64,000 nt of DNA from Cryobacterium suzukii (GCF_004403185.1 NZ_SOHJ01000014.1:186001-250000); one strand, 5' to 3'; numbered from the stretch's first letter, positions 8,247 through 16,478 are shown. Translations and numbers: made by a program. Notes: generated by a model from the letters alone, not told the origin.

Positions 8247-8633
8247 ATGGCTCAAATTATTGTTTACGGTCACAAGGCCGCGCTCGTCCCACGCATCACT
8301 GCGCTATCCGACGCGATCCACGCAGCGGCAGTAACAGCGTTCCAGCTGCCAACGGAGAAGCGATTCCATCGGTTCATCACCCTGGATCCCGAGCAATTCA
8401 TCACGCCGTCCGACCGGTCGATCGATTACACCATCGTGGAGGTCAGCATCTTCGAGGGCCGCTCGGCGGCTACGAAGAAGGACTTCATCCGCCAGCTCAT
8501 CAGCAATATCGCGAATATCGGTGTCACGCCGGACGATCTTGAAATCACCATTACCGAGACGCCTCGTGCGAACTGGGGAATTCGCGGAGTGCCCGCCGAC
8601 GAACTGCTGCTGAACTATGCAGTGGAAGTCTGA
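8247..8633 (+). CDS. Tautomerase-family protein, Ala in place of Pro1
   Basis: A 128-residue protein matching the tautomerase superfamily (Tautomerase_2-like): an IIVYG first strand, LSDAIHAA helix, a EVSIFEGRS strand, an LEITITETPRANWGIRG core and an LNYAVEV tail. Family enzymes use an N-terminal proline exposed after Met removal as catalytic base; here the second residue is Ala (MAQII). Tautomerase activity by the usual mechanism is therefore doubtful, although the rest of the fold is well kept. ATG 8247 is chosen because it begins exactly at the first family strand. Function unknown. Confidence 0.82.
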   Translation: MAQIIVYGHKAALVPRITALSDAIHAAAVTAFQLPTEKRFHRFITLDPEQFITPSDRSIDYTIVEVSIFEGRSAATKKDFIRQLISNIANIGVTPDDLEITITETPRANWGIRGVPADELLLNYAVEV

Positions 8634-8879
8634 GCACGCGAAAGGTGTGAAAACCGAGCGACAGGGCACGGAAGCTCGCGGCGCGTACGTTATGACGAGC
8701 GCCCGATTTGCCGGGTAAGCCTGCACCTGGTGGTATTTGACGCGGTCAAGTCGTCTTCTGGAGCGGCGCTTCCTCACCGGCGATTGCGTCGGTCGTTCTG
8801 CTTCTGGTGAAGTCTGACCGTGCCTCAGTCCATTCGCACGCTACACGGTCGACGCGTCTCGTCGGAAGCACTGGTGCGC

Positions 8880-8892
8880 GACCCGACGGGTC
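8880..8892. terminator. Small hairpin at convergent gene ends
   Basis: GACCC-GAC-GGGTC (5-bp stem, 3-nt loop) lies 2 bp from the end of the DUF222-HNH gene. No U-tract. The remaining ~250 bp between the tautomerase and HNH genes show no recognisable gene. Confidence 0.3.
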
Positions 8893-8894
8893 AA

Positions 8895-10448
8895 CTAGCT
8901 GCGCCAGGGTGGTTCTGGGCTGGGGGTGTTGGCCCGGTGGGTGTGGGCTGGGCGCCAGGTTTGGGTGGGGTCCCAGAGGACGGGCCCGCGTATTTGGGGT
9001 CTGTCGTTGATCATGCGGATGTTCCATCCGCTGGTGTCGATGGTGTGGTGGTGGAACCAGCACAACAGGGTGCCATTGGTGATGGTGGTCGGTCCGCCCT
9101 CGTGGTGGGGGTGAACGTGGTGGACTTCGCACCAGCGGGCGGGGATGGTGCAGCCGGGGATGATGCAGCCCTCGTCGCGGGCGGCGATGGCGGTGCGTTG
9201 CTTCGGGCTGAAGCAGCGCATTGTGTCGCCGAGGTAGAGGATGTCGCCGTTGGTGCCGACGATGATTTTTTGGGCGCCGCCGGCGCAGATGGCTTCTTTC
9301 ACTCGGCGCACCGACACGGGCGCTTCAATGCCGTCGATCCAGCCGACACCGCGGCCCTGATCGAGGTCGGCGGCGTTGACGTGAATCATCACGGTGGGGG
9401 CGGCGCCGCCCATGGTCGGGGTTTTCGGATCGCGGGCGGCAGCTTCGAACACCGAGCGGAGGATATCGGCGCGTTTTTCGCCGGCGGTGCGGCGGTCGCC
9501 GTCGTAGCGGGTGTCCCCGGTGAACGGGTCGGCGCTGAAGCGCTCGGTGTCGGCGTTCGGGTCAGAAACGTCGACGCCGTCCAGCTCGGTGCCGGTACCG
9601 GTGTCGTCAACGGATTCGGTCGGTTCGAACCGAGGCGTGCGCGACCGGGCGGACAGGTGGGTGTCGAAGAGGGTGTCCATGATGCCGCGCAGCTCGGGAG
9701 TGACGTCGGCACGCAGCGGGTAGAGCCCGTTGCGCAGCAGACCGAACGTCAGTGTGCTTGTGGCCTCCGTCACGTCGTCGTTGGGGGCGGTGCCGTCGGG
9801 GTCGAGCCGGGCTTGCCATTCCAGGGCTTGCGCCCGCAGCAGATCCGGGGCGAAGCGGATGCCCGCCCCGGGCAATCCGGCCGTTTCCGGGGTGACGGCG
9901 CCGGTGGCGGTGGCGACCAGGGCACGTTCCACATGGTCGAGGTCGTCCTGCAGGACTTTCCCGTGCAGCGCGGTCAACGTCGTGGCGATGATCTCCGCCG
10001 ATTCCACCCCGAGCTCCCCGCTGAGAAGGCCGTCGGCAATGACCGGATACCGGGCTGGCACCGGCAGGCCCATCGGCGTGCGTTCCACAGCGGTCTCGCC
10101 CAGCTTCAGACGGCGTTTGGCTTCACGGCCGGAGATACCAGCGAGCTGCGTGATGAATTCGACCCGGGTACGGCATCCGTTTCTATAAGCGAGCGACCCA
10201 TTCCCCAGGTCGGTCTCGGCACGAACCCCGATGTCGGTGGTGGCTCGTAGTCTTGCACCATCAACCCTGCGACCCAGCTCTTCCAACGCCGCCAACACGG
10301 CGACAGCTTCGCTGTCATCGAGGTGACCAAACCGCGTTCCGTCTAAAACAGAGCCCAGCAGAGCACCAGCCTGACCTATGACCGCCACCCGAGAACCCTC
10401 GGGTTCCGGCATCGAGCCGGTTGCAGCGGGCGGGGCGGTGAGGGTCAT
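8895..10448 (-). CDS. DUF222 / HNH endonuclease domain protein (13E12 repeat family)
   Basis: A 517-residue member of the actinobacterial DUF222-HNH family (the 13E12/REP13E12 type of mycobacteria). The N-terminal ~350 residues are the helical DUF222 region, followed by an acidic linker and a C-terminal HNH nuclease: CIIPGC and CEVHHVHPHHEGG, then TNGTLLC and FHHHTID supply the HNH residues and zinc cysteines. These genes are often multicopy in Microbacteriaceae and look selfish or recombination-associated, but their function is not established. ATG 10448 has GGAGG 10 nt upstream and a perfect TATAAT at 10474-10479; an in-frame GTG at 10472 would lie at or before the transcript start. Confidence 0.85.
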   Translation of the reverse strand: MTLTAPPAATGSMPEPEGSRVAVIGQAGALLGSVLDGTRFGHLDDSEAVAVLAALEELGRRVDGARLRATTDIGVRAETDLGNGSLAYRNGCRTRVEFITQLAGISGREAKRRLKLGETAVERTPMGLPVPARYPVIADGLLSGELGVESAEIIATTLTALHGKVLQDDLDHVERALVATATGAVTPETAGLPGAGIRFAPDLLRAQALEWQARLDPDGTAPNDDVTEATSTLTFGLLRNGLYPLRADVTPELRGIMDTLFDTHLSARSRTPRFEPTESVDDTGTGTELDGVDVSDPNADTERFSADPFTGDTRYDGDRRTAGEKRADILRSVFEAAARDPKTPTMGGAAPTVMIHVNAADLDQGRGVGWIDGIEAPVSVRRVKEAICAGGAQKIIVGTNGDILYLGDTMRCFSPKQRTAIAARDEGCIIPGCTIPARWCEVHHVHPHHEGGPTTITNGTLLCWFHHHTIDTSGWNIRMINDRPQIRGPVLWDPTQTWRPAHTHRANTPSPEPPWRS

Positions 10449-10473
10449 GGCGTCGGTGCCTCCTTCACCCACA

Positions 10474-10479
10474 ATTATA
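10474..10479 (-). promoter_or_regulatory. Consensus -10 box (TATAAT) for the DUF222-HNH gene
   Basis: A perfect TATAAT reading leftwards, 25 bp upstream of the ATG at 10448, with GGAGG between them. No convincing -35 was found. It excludes the upstream GTG start. Confidence 0.6.
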
Positions 10480-10730
10480 GCCCAAATCGCCCCTAAAGAC
10501 GAGAGAATCTCAATGGAATAGCCAAAGGCTTTAGAATCTGTCTCTTAGGGCGGACTGGGGATTGGGCGGGCCGCGGGTACCGCGGAGAGGCCGGTCCAAC
10601 AACTCGACGGCACACCCGAAAAGCACGCAGCGTGCGGGATTCGTCACCGCCGACTCCCGGTCGGTGCGCGGAAGAGGTTCGTGTCTCATACACCGGATGC
10701 CTCGCCGGCGTGACAACTAGGGTGGAACCC

Positions 10731-11222
10731 ATGATTACCGCGCTGCCGATCCTTGTGTCCTTCGCGGCGCCGGCATCCGCTGAAGCCACAAGCGTGTCGC
10801 TTCGCTACTACGAGGACATCGTGAGTCGTTATCACGGGCGACCCGCGCTCCAACAGGAAATTATCGCCGCCCAGGCCGGTTATGCAAGCGACGACCTCGT
10901 CCCACCGACCGGCCTGCTGTTGCTCGCCCGCCAGGGGAGCGCAGTGCTCGGCTGTGCCGGAATGCGGATTCGCCTCGGCGATATCGGCGAGGTAACCAGG
11001 GTCTTTGTCGAACCAGCTGCTCGAGGCCAGGGCGTAGGCCGGCTCCTCATGCAGAACCTGGAAAGTGAATCCCGCGCCCTGGGGCTCACGGCACTGCGGT
11101 TAGACACGCGAACCGACCTCATCGAGGCGCGCAGCCTCTATGCCTCGCTCGGTTTCATCGAGGGCAAAGCGCACAACACCGACCCGTACGCGAATCACTG
11201 GTTCCGAAAAGAATTGCGCTGA
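10731..11222 (+). CDS. GNAT family N-acetyltransferase
   Basis: A 163-residue acetyltransferase with the GNAT acetyl-CoA motif in order: the beta4 strand GEVTRVFVEPAARGQGVGRLL (residues ~84-104), where RGQGVG is the pyrophosphate-binding loop, then ALRLDTRTDLIEARSLYASLGF. The acceptor substrate is unknown. The ATG at 10731 has TAGGGT (10718-10723) seven bases upstream and no clear Shine-Dalgarno, suggesting a leaderless transcript. A VOC-family gene follows after 4 bp, probably in the same transcript. Confidence 0.88.
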   Translation: MITALPILVSFAAPASAEATSVSLRYYEDIVSRYHGRPALQQEIIAAQAGYASDDLVPPTGLLLLARQGSAVLGCAGMRIRLGDIGEVTRVFVEPAARGQGVGRLLMQNLESESRALGLTALRLDTRTDLIEARSLYASLGFIEGKAHNTDPYANHWFRKELR

Positions 11223-11226
11223 ATAC

Positions 11227-11658
11227 ATGACTACCTCGCCCAGCACGACGGAACCTGGCCTTGTGCCGGAGCTCCTGGTCACATCGCTCGAGAAGAGTTT
11301 GGATTTCTGGTGCGGCCTCGGCGGTTTCGAGGTGCAGTACGACCGCCCCGACGACGGGTTTGCCTACATAGCGCGAGGCGCGGCCCATGTGATGATTGAG
11401 CAGCGGGGTGGGGGCCGAAACTGGCTTCCGGGGGCGCTGGAACTTCCCTTCGGCCGTGGTATCAACTTCCAGATCTCCGTGGCATCGATTGATCCGCTGG
11501 TGAGCGCCTTTCGTGGGGCCAGCTGGCCGCTCTTCATGGAGCCAGAAACGAAATGGTACCGAACCGGCGATTTCGAGTCCGGCGTCGCTCAGTTTCTTGT
11601 GCAGGACCCGGATGGATACCTGATCCGTTTTCAGGCCTCCGTGGGCCAACGCCCCTGA
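11227..11658 (+). CDS. VOC (glyoxalase/bleomycin-resistance) family protein
   Basis: A 143-residue vicinal-oxygen-chelate protein. It shows the paired beta-alpha-beta-beta-beta modules: VPELLVTSLEKSLDFWCGLGGFEV in the first half, then INFQISVASIDPLVSAF and the typical end FLVQDPDGYLIRF. Length and end fit the bleomycin-resistance-protein-like subgroup, which binds drugs or small metabolites rather than always acting as an enzyme. It follows the GNAT gene after 4 bp, so the pair may act on the same compound (inference). Ligand unknown. Confidence 0.85.
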   Translation: MTTSPSTTEPGLVPELLVTSLEKSLDFWCGLGGFEVQYDRPDDGFAYIARGAAHVMIEQRGGGRNWLPGALELPFGRGINFQISVASIDPLVSAFRGASWPLFMEPETKWYRTGDFESGVAQFLVQDPDGYLIRFQASVGQRP

Positions 11659-11810
11659 CGCTCGTCGGCAGTATGAGTAATCGTTCCCAGACCCGGAATA
11701 GTGGTCGCCAAGTCAAAAGTTCTCGTCGCGTCGAGTGCAACGGTGACGTCGTAGCCCAGATTTCCCGCCAAATATTTAGATAGATCAGTGGCCGAAGCGA
11801 CAGCGAACGA
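11652..11810 (-). pseudogene. Remnant of an isochorismatase-family cysteine hydrolase
   Basis: Reading leftwards, this stretch encodes YLAGNLGYDVTVALDATRTF followed by DLATT and THTADE, which matches the C-terminal part of actinobacterial cysteine hydrolases (AGNLGYDV..V.DAT.TFD...TADE). The segment that should carry the catalytic Cys reads FAVASATDL, and no family sequence is visible upstream of about 11810. The rest of the 11659-12015 gap holds only the lemA promoter region (a TAGTAT box at 11924-11929). Confidence 0.6.
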
Positions 11811-12015
11811 TGAAAAGGCGCCAAGAACACGAACTCCAAACGCGCGACAGCGTGGGATCCCTGCGCGCCCTGAGCTTGCTTGGAGTGTCATGGGAAGCGG
11901 GTGGGAGCCTCCGGGGTCGCGGATAGTATGAGGAAGTACGCACGGGGGGTCGTTTGGCCAGTTCATGTCTCCGTGCCAACGTACACATCGTGCCAATTTG
12001 CAAGGAGACGCTGCC

Positions 12016-12582
12016 ATGGAATGGCTCATCCCGGTTTTGATCGTTGTCGCACTCGTTGCCATCGTAGGTATCTACCTGTGGTCGACCTACAACTCCCTCG
12101 TCACGCTCAACGTGCGCGTTGACGAAGCCTGGAGCGACATCACGGTGATGCTCAAGCGTCGTGCCGACCTGCTGCCCAACCTGATCGAAACGGTCAAGGG
12201 TTACGCGGCGCACGAGAAGAGCGTGTTTGAGAACGTGACCAAGGCCCGCGCCGAGACCCTGTCTGCCCAAGGCCCGGCCGACGCATCCGCTGCGGAGAAC
12301 CACATGCAGACCGCGCTGAAGAGCATCTTCGCCGTCGCCGAGGCGTACCCACAGTTGCAGGCCAGCCAGAACTACCTGCAGTTGCAGGGCGCCATCGTCG
12401 ACACCGAAGACAAGATCCAGGCCGCTCGCCGGTTCTACAACGGTGGTGTGCGCGAAATGAACACCAAGATCAAGGTGTTCCCCAACCACTTGTTCGCCGT
12501 CAACCTCGGCTTCACCGAGCGCGAATTCTTCGAGGTGGCCGATTCCGCAGCGATCGCGGAGCCGCCTCGCGTGCAGTTCTAA
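12016..12582 (+). CDS. lemA: LemA family protein
   Basis: A 188-residue membrane-anchored protein: one N-terminal helix (~4-25), then the helical LemA domain with VDEAWSDITVMLKRRADLLPNL and the C-terminal ARRFYNGGVREMNTKI and FAVNLGF. LemA proteins are of unclear biochemical role but are repeatedly linked to HtpX-type membrane proteases. AAGGAGA six bases before the ATG fixes the start. The htpX gene follows after 12 bp, forming the common lemA-htpX operon. Confidence 0.95.
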   Translation: MEWLIPVLIVVALVAIVGIYLWSTYNSLVTLNVRVDEAWSDITVMLKRRADLLPNLIETVKGYAAHEKSVFENVTKARAETLSAQGPADASAAENHMQTALKSIFAVAEAYPQLQASQNYLQLQGAIVDTEDKIQAARRFYNGGVREMNTKIKVFPNHLFAVNLGFTEREFFEVADSAAIAEPPRVQF

Positions 12583-12594
12583 GGGAGCACGTCG

Positions 12595-13479
12595 ATGTAC
12601 AGCGCGATAGCTAAAAACAAACGCAACACCGTTTTTATCATGATCCTCTTCTTCGTGATCATCGCGGGGCTCGGCTGGCTGGCCAACGCTGTTTACGGCA
12701 GTGGCGGCTACGGCATTCTCATTGCCACGGTCGTCATCACCGCCCTGTACGTCATCATTCAGTACTACGCGGCGGGTCGCCAGGCCATCTCCATGAGCGG
12801 CGGTATCAGGGTCAACAGCCAGTCCGATCACCCCAGGCTGTGGCGTATCGTCGAGAATCTGTCGATCACGACCGGCACTCCGATGCCCGAGGTCTACATC
12901 ATTAACGACCCGGCACCGAACGCGTTCGCCACCGGCCGCGACCCGAAACACGCGATCGTCGCCGCGACCACCGGCCTGCTCGACATCATGGACGATTCCG
13001 AACTGGAGGGCGTCATGGCCCACGAGATCGGCCACGTGCGCAACTACGACATTCGGGTTTCGATGGTGGTGTTCGGCCTCGTCGTGGCGATTGGGTTCAT
13101 CTCTGATATGTTCCTGCGCATGGCGTTCTTCGGGCGCAGCAACAACAGCAACGGCAACCCCGTTGTCATGGTGTTCGGCCTCGTCGCCATGATCGTGGCC
13201 CCGCTCATCGCGACCGTGGTGCAGCTCGCCATCTCCCGCCAGCGCGAGTACCTGGCGGATGCTACCAGCGCGTTGACGACGCGGCACCCGGACGCCCTCG
13301 CCTCGGCTCTGGCCAAACTCGGCCAGTACGGTCGCCCGATGCAGAAGCAGAACAGCTCGATGGCGCACCTCTGGATCTCCGACCCGCTGAAGAAGGGTGC
13401 CATGGGCAAGCTGTTCGCGACGCACCCGCCGATCGAAGAGCGCATCGAGCGCCTCACAGCCATGGGCCGCAAGTTCTGA
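12595..13479 (+). CDS. htpX: HtpX-like M48 zinc metalloprotease
   Basis: A 294-residue integral membrane protease for quality control of membrane proteins. Two N-terminal helices (~12-30 and 40-58) precede the cytosolic zinc site HEIGH (143-147), two further helices (~156-175 and 192-212), and the third ligand region REYLADA (~219-225). A C-terminal THPPIEERIERL is typical of the family. It ends the lemA-htpX operon and is convergent with the DUF6510 gene, with a hairpin between them. Confidence 0.95.
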   Translation: MYSAIAKNKRNTVFIMILFFVIIAGLGWLANAVYGSGGYGILIATVVITALYVIIQYYAAGRQAISMSGGIRVNSQSDHPRLWRIVENLSITTGTPMPEVYIINDPAPNAFATGRDPKHAIVAATTGLLDIMDDSELEGVMAHEIGHVRNYDIRVSMVVFGLVVAIGFISDMFLRMAFFGRSNNSNGNPVVMVFGLVAMIVAPLIATVVQLAISRQREYLADATSALTTRHPDALASALAKLGQYGRPMQKQNSSMAHLWISDPLKKGAMGKLFATHPPIEERIERLTAMGRKF

Positions 13480-13501
13480 GCCAGTTCGCAGTTGCCAGCA
13501 A

Positions 13502-13523
13502 CGCCGCGTGATCACGTGCGGCG
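13502..13523. terminator. Hairpin between htpX and the DUF6510 gene
   Basis: CGCCGC (13502-13507) and GCGGCG (13518-13523) enclose the self-complementary GTGATCAC. It sits midway between two convergent stops, without a clear U-tract. Confidence 0.45.
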
Positions 13524-13534
13524 AGCTCAAAACG

Positions 13535-13792
13535 CTAGCGCGGGATTTTCAGCCAGGTCATGCCGCGCAGTTCGATGCAGAACCGATCGGGTGCCTGAAC
13601 GATGGTCATGAGCACGTCGTCGCAGTTGGCACAGCGAACGACGAAAGTGTCAGGTTCGCCGTAGACCATCGCACGCGCAAGAACTGAGACGTCACCGCAT
13701 CCGGCACAGCGAGCGGATGCGGTGGTCGGGTCGAACGTGAACAGGTCAGACAGTGGGCCCGCGAGGGCATTCCCGTCGATGGGCTCGACCAC
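13535..13792 (-). CDS. DUF6510 family protein with two CxxC motifs
   Basis: An 85-residue protein beginning VVEPIDGNALAGPL, which fits the DUF6510 family of actinobacteria. Two CxxC knuckles (CAGC and CANC, ~26 residues apart) suggest a zinc ribbon or rubredoxin-like metal site. The start is the GTG at 13792: its first base overlaps the TAG stop of the upstream reductase (TAGTG) and a perfect GGAGG lies 6 nt before it. Longer readings overlap the reductase gene and have no support. It is the last gene of a coupled operon with a Mo oxidoreductase and a flavin reductase. Role unknown; an electron-transfer or assembly accessory is a guess. Confidence 0.82.
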   Translation of the reverse strand: MVEPIDGNALAGPLSDLFTFDPTTASARCAGCGDVSVLARAMVYGEPDTFVVRCANCDDVLMTIVQAPDRFCIELRGMTWLKIPR

Positions 13793-14538
13793 TACGCGCC
13801 TCCGAACCGTTCGGTCTTGACGCGGCTCGGTTCGTGCCCGAGGGCGACGAGCGCGGTGGCTACGGTCTCGACGAATCCGGTTGGTCCGCACACGAACACC
13901 GTCGGTGATAGAGCGGCCGGAAAACCATGGGCCTCCAGATCTGCGGCAGTGATACGGCCGGCGGGGCGGGGACATCCGCTCGGCGCGCGACGCGTGAAGA
14001 TCCAGGTCACCTCGAGGTTGGCAGAGGGGGACTCGAGTTCTGCCCGGAAGAATGCGTCCAGCGGCGTGCGCACCGAGTAGAGCAGCCGGAACGGCGAGTC
14101 ACTGCCGGATGCCTCGTGCGAGCGGATCATCGCCATCAGGGGAACGATCCCCGACCCGCCGCCGATCAGCTGCACGCTCTCGGTCTGCTGCGGCGTCCAC
14201 ACGAACCAGCCGCCCAGGGGGCCGCGCAGCTCGAGCTCGTCGCCCTCACGGAGCGTGTCGACCAGATACGGGGACACTTCACCGGTGGGCAGGCGGTCGA
14301 CCGCCAGCTCGATCCGGTCACCGACACCGGCGGACGCGACGGAATACGACCGCACCGCGGTGTAGCCATTTGCAGCGGTCAGCCGTACATCAGTGTGCTG
14401 ACCCGCGATGTTGCCGCCCCACCCCGGAACGTCGATCGTGATGCTGCGGCCGGACGCGCTCTCCCGCCGGATCGAGGTCACGACGCCCACCTTCCAGTTG
14501 CCGATGCGGCCGTCCCTGGCCTCACTCGTGCCCGTCAC
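13792..14538 (-). CDS. FAD/NAD(P)-binding ferredoxin-reductase-type oxidoreductase
   Basis: About 248 residues of the ferredoxin-NADP reductase fold. The FAD-binding beta-barrel carries RSYSVAS (the RxYS motif, ~residues 65-71), and the NAD(P) domain has LIGGGSGIVPLMAMIR and the CGPTGFVE end motif. It has no C-terminal 2Fe-2S domain, so electrons must pass to a separate partner, presumably the neighbouring Mo enzyme or CxxC protein. The start is the GTG at 14538, whose GTGA overlaps the upstream TGA stop; a TTG one codon earlier is possible. It is the middle gene of a three-gene coupled operon. Confidence 0.9.
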   Translation of the reverse strand: MTGTSEARDGRIGNWKVGVVTSIRRESASGRSITIDVPGWGGNIAGQHTDVRLTAANGYTAVRSYSVASAGVGDRIELAVDRLPTGEVSPYLVDTLREGDELELRGPLGGWFVWTPQQTESVQLIGGGSGIVPLMAMIRSHEASGSDSPFRLLYSVRTPLDAFFRAELESPSANLEVTWIFTRRAPSGCPRPAGRITAADLEAHGFPAALSPTVFVCGPTGFVETVATALVALGHEPSRVKTERFGGA

Positions 14539-15128
14539 CAATAGCGCTGTTCGAGCCAGGGATCGCCGTACATGTTATAGCCGTTCTGCTCCCAGAACCC
14601 GGGTTCATCCTGGCTCTGCATCTCGAGGCCGTGAATCCATTTGGCACTCTTCCAGAAATACAGGTGGGGGATGAGCAGTCTCGCCGGACCACCATGCTCC
14701 GGATCGAGCTTGTCACCGTCGAACTCAAGGGCAATCCAGGCCTGACCACCCAGCAGGTCGGCGAGCGGAACATTTGTTGTGTAGCCACCGTAGGAACGTG
14801 CCATCACGTATTTATCGGTCGTCTTCACGGTCGCGAACAGGGTATCGAGAGAGACGCCCCGCCAGCTCGTGCCGAGCTTCGACCAGCGAGTCACGCAGTG
14901 GATGTCGGTGTTGATGTCCTCGATGGGCAGCGCGTGTAACTCGTCCCAGCTCCAGGTGTGCAGGGTTTCTTCGTCCGTGCGAATACTGAACTGCCAGTCG
15001 ACGGTTTCGATGTGGGGGGTAGGCCCGGCGGACAGCACCGGGAAGTCTGCGGTCAGGTACTGCCCGGCCGGAAGGTCTGGGTTTACTTCGCCACCGCGGC
15101 CGACGAAGCCACGAGAAATGACTGCCAC
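14535..15128 (-). CDS. Sulfite-oxidase-like molybdopterin oxidoreductase
   Basis: A 197-residue protein of the SUOX/MsrP (YedY) molybdopterin fold. The Mo-ligand cysteine is at about residue 78 (DIHCVTRWS), followed by the GVSLDTLF strand, ARSYGGYTTNVPL, GGPARLLIP and the KSAKWIHGLE end motif. No signal or Tat motif is present, so it should act in the cytosol. GTG 15128 has AAGGAG 6 nt upstream; a TATTCT box lies at 15153-15158. It is the first gene of the operon with the flavin reductase and DUF6510 protein, and the arrangement suggests NAD(P)H-driven reduction or the reverse oxidation of an unknown S- or N-oxide (inference). Confidence 0.9.
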   Translation of the reverse strand: MAVISRGFVGRGGEVNPDLPAGQYLTADFPVLSAGPTPHIETVDWQFSIRTDEETLHTWSWDELHALPIEDINTDIHCVTRWSKLGTSWRGVSLDTLFATVKTTDKYVMARSYGGYTTNVPLADLLGGQAWIALEFDGDKLDPEHGGPARLLIPHLYFWKSAKWIHGLEMQSQDEPGFWEQNGYNMYGDPWLEQRYW

Positions 15129-15259
15129 AGGATGCTCCTTCGATTCCTGTCGAGAATAGCAGAATGCGCCCGAAATCGTCTTCCGCGAGCCGTCGCCAAC
15201 CGCGCCGGTCGACCTAGAACATTGGCTTTTACGGGGCTTTGGCATAAGACGAAACGGAC

Positions 15260-16465
15260 CTAGTCCAGCTCCGCAGCGAGCCCGGCCGCGAGGTTGCCGC
15301 GCGGCATCACGACGATCTCGTCGAGCCCCTGCCAAGTGGCGGCCTCCCGCAGCAGGAGTGCGAGCCGAGCGGCGGCATCCGCTGGCGCCGCCGGTTCAGC
15401 CCAGGCCGATTGCACCCGCAGCACGCCGGCCTGCCGGTCGTTTTTAAGGTCCACCCGGCCGATCACCATGTCGCCGAGCAGAATCGGCAGTGAGTAGTAG
15501 CCGAACACACGCTTTGGCTCCGGCGTGTAGATCTCGATGCGGTAGTGAAAGTTGAACAGGCGCAGGGCACGGGCCCGCTCCCAGACCACCGGGTCGAACG
15601 GTGACAGTACCGCCTGCGCGTCCATGCTGCGCGGAAGCCGGGCGCCCCGGTGTAGCCAGGCCGCTCCCGGAGCGCCCCTCGTTCCCCAGCCCGCGACCTC
15701 GACCGGGACAAGCTCGCCAGCCTCTTCGAGATCGCGGATCGCGACCAGGGTCGGTGCCGACTTCAGTCGAAAGTAATCGGCAAAGTCTTTCGCCGTGCCG
15801 ATGCCGTGGGCTCGGGCCGAGCGGCCGACCAACTCGCGGTGGGCATCCGCACTCGAAATGCCCTGACCGAGCAGCTCGGGGGAGAAGACCTGCTCGGGCA
15901 GGGCGTAGACCCGCTCAAAGCGGATGCGGCCGGCGCTGACCACGTCGCCCCAGCGGAACAAAGTCTCCAGCCCGGTCTTCACGTCGGACCAGCCCCACCA
16001 CGGGCCACTGCGTCTATTGGCGTCGTGTTCGATCGCACTCGCCGGCATCGGCCCGTTGGAGGCAAGCTCGGCCAGAAGCCAATCGAGCATTGGACGGTTG
16101 GCGTGCGACCAATCGTCGGTGTTTCGGGCCGAGCGGTCGCGAAAGTGCTGCATCCGCCAGTGGAACAACGGCCAGACGTCCACCGGCAGAAACGACGCCT
16201 CGTGCGCCCAATACTCGGTGAAGCGAGCCTCGCGCCCGGTGGTCAAACGGTCGAGTTGCGCCTTGTCGTAGCCGCCGAGCCGACTGAATGCCGGCATGTA
16301 GTGGCTGCGTTCGAAGACGTTGACCGAGTCGATCTGCAACAGTTCAAGCCGGTTGACGAGGCCGGTGAGCTGACGGATGCCGATTGGCGTGCCGCTACGC
16401 GAGCCGAACCCCTGCGCGGCCAACGCGATGCGGCGCGCTAAGGCGGGGGAGATGGTCTCTGGCAT
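15260..16465 (-). CDS. Winged-helix DNA glycosylase family protein (AlkX/YcaQ-like)
   Basis: A 401-residue protein of the HTH_42/DUF1006 family, which includes E. coli YcaQ and Streptomyces AZL, glycosylases that excise bulky or crosslinked bases. Visible marks are the N-terminal LVNRLELLQIDSVNVFERSHYMP, the YWAHEASFLPV motif and the late segments LSPFDPVVWERAR, FNFHYRIEIYTPEPKR and YGYYSLPILLGD-like. Family members typically use a QxQ or QxD catalytic motif; the region LLQID carries Q-I-D. The ATG 16465 has no Shine-Dalgarno but a TAGAAT box 7 nt upstream. A divergent AI-2E family gene starts 213 bp away. Confidence 0.88.
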   Translation of the reverse strand: MPETISPALARRIALAAQGFGSRSGTPIGIRQLTGLVNRLELLQIDSVNVFERSHYMPAFSRLGGYDKAQLDRLTTGREARFTEYWAHEASFLPVDVWPLFHWRMQHFRDRSARNTDDWSHANRPMLDWLLAELASNGPMPASAIEHDANRRSGPWWGWSDVKTGLETLFRWGDVVSAGRIRFERVYALPEQVFSPELLGQGISSADAHRELVGRSARAHGIGTAKDFADYFRLKSAPTLVAIRDLEEAGELVPVEVAGWGTRGAPGAAWLHRGARLPRSMDAQAVLSPFDPVVWERARALRLFNFHYRIEIYTPEPKRVFGYYSLPILLGDMVIGRVDLKNDRQAGVLRVQSAWAEPAAPADAAARLALLLREAATWQGLDEIVVMPRGNLAAGLAAELD

Positions 16466-16472
16466 TGCCTAA

Positions 16473-16478
16473 ATTCTA
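16473..16478 (-). promoter_or_regulatory. Leaderless -10 box (TAGAAT) of the AlkX-like gene
   Basis: TAGAAT, seven bases before the ATG at 16465, would place the transcript start on the start codon. No Shine-Dalgarno is present. Confidence 0.45.

Noticed and set aside
8820..10250. A 476-codon rightward open frame over the DUF222-HNH gene
   Set aside because: Antisense to a clear family; no start signal, repetitive Gly/Val/Ala composition.
8895..10448. DUF222-HNH gene as evidence for a prophage
   Set aside because: No phage structural, integrase or lysis genes nearby; these genes are scattered singly in actinobacterial chromosomes.
10473..10730. Possible gene between the HNH and GNAT genes
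   Set aside because: Upstream part is the HNH promoter; the in-frame extension of the GNAT gene (from 10632) has no family similarity.
11785..13530. A 581-codon leftward open frame over lemA-htpX
   Set aside because: Antisense to two well-supported genes; His/Asp/Gly/Glu-biased composition typical of a GC-rich shadow frame; no family match.
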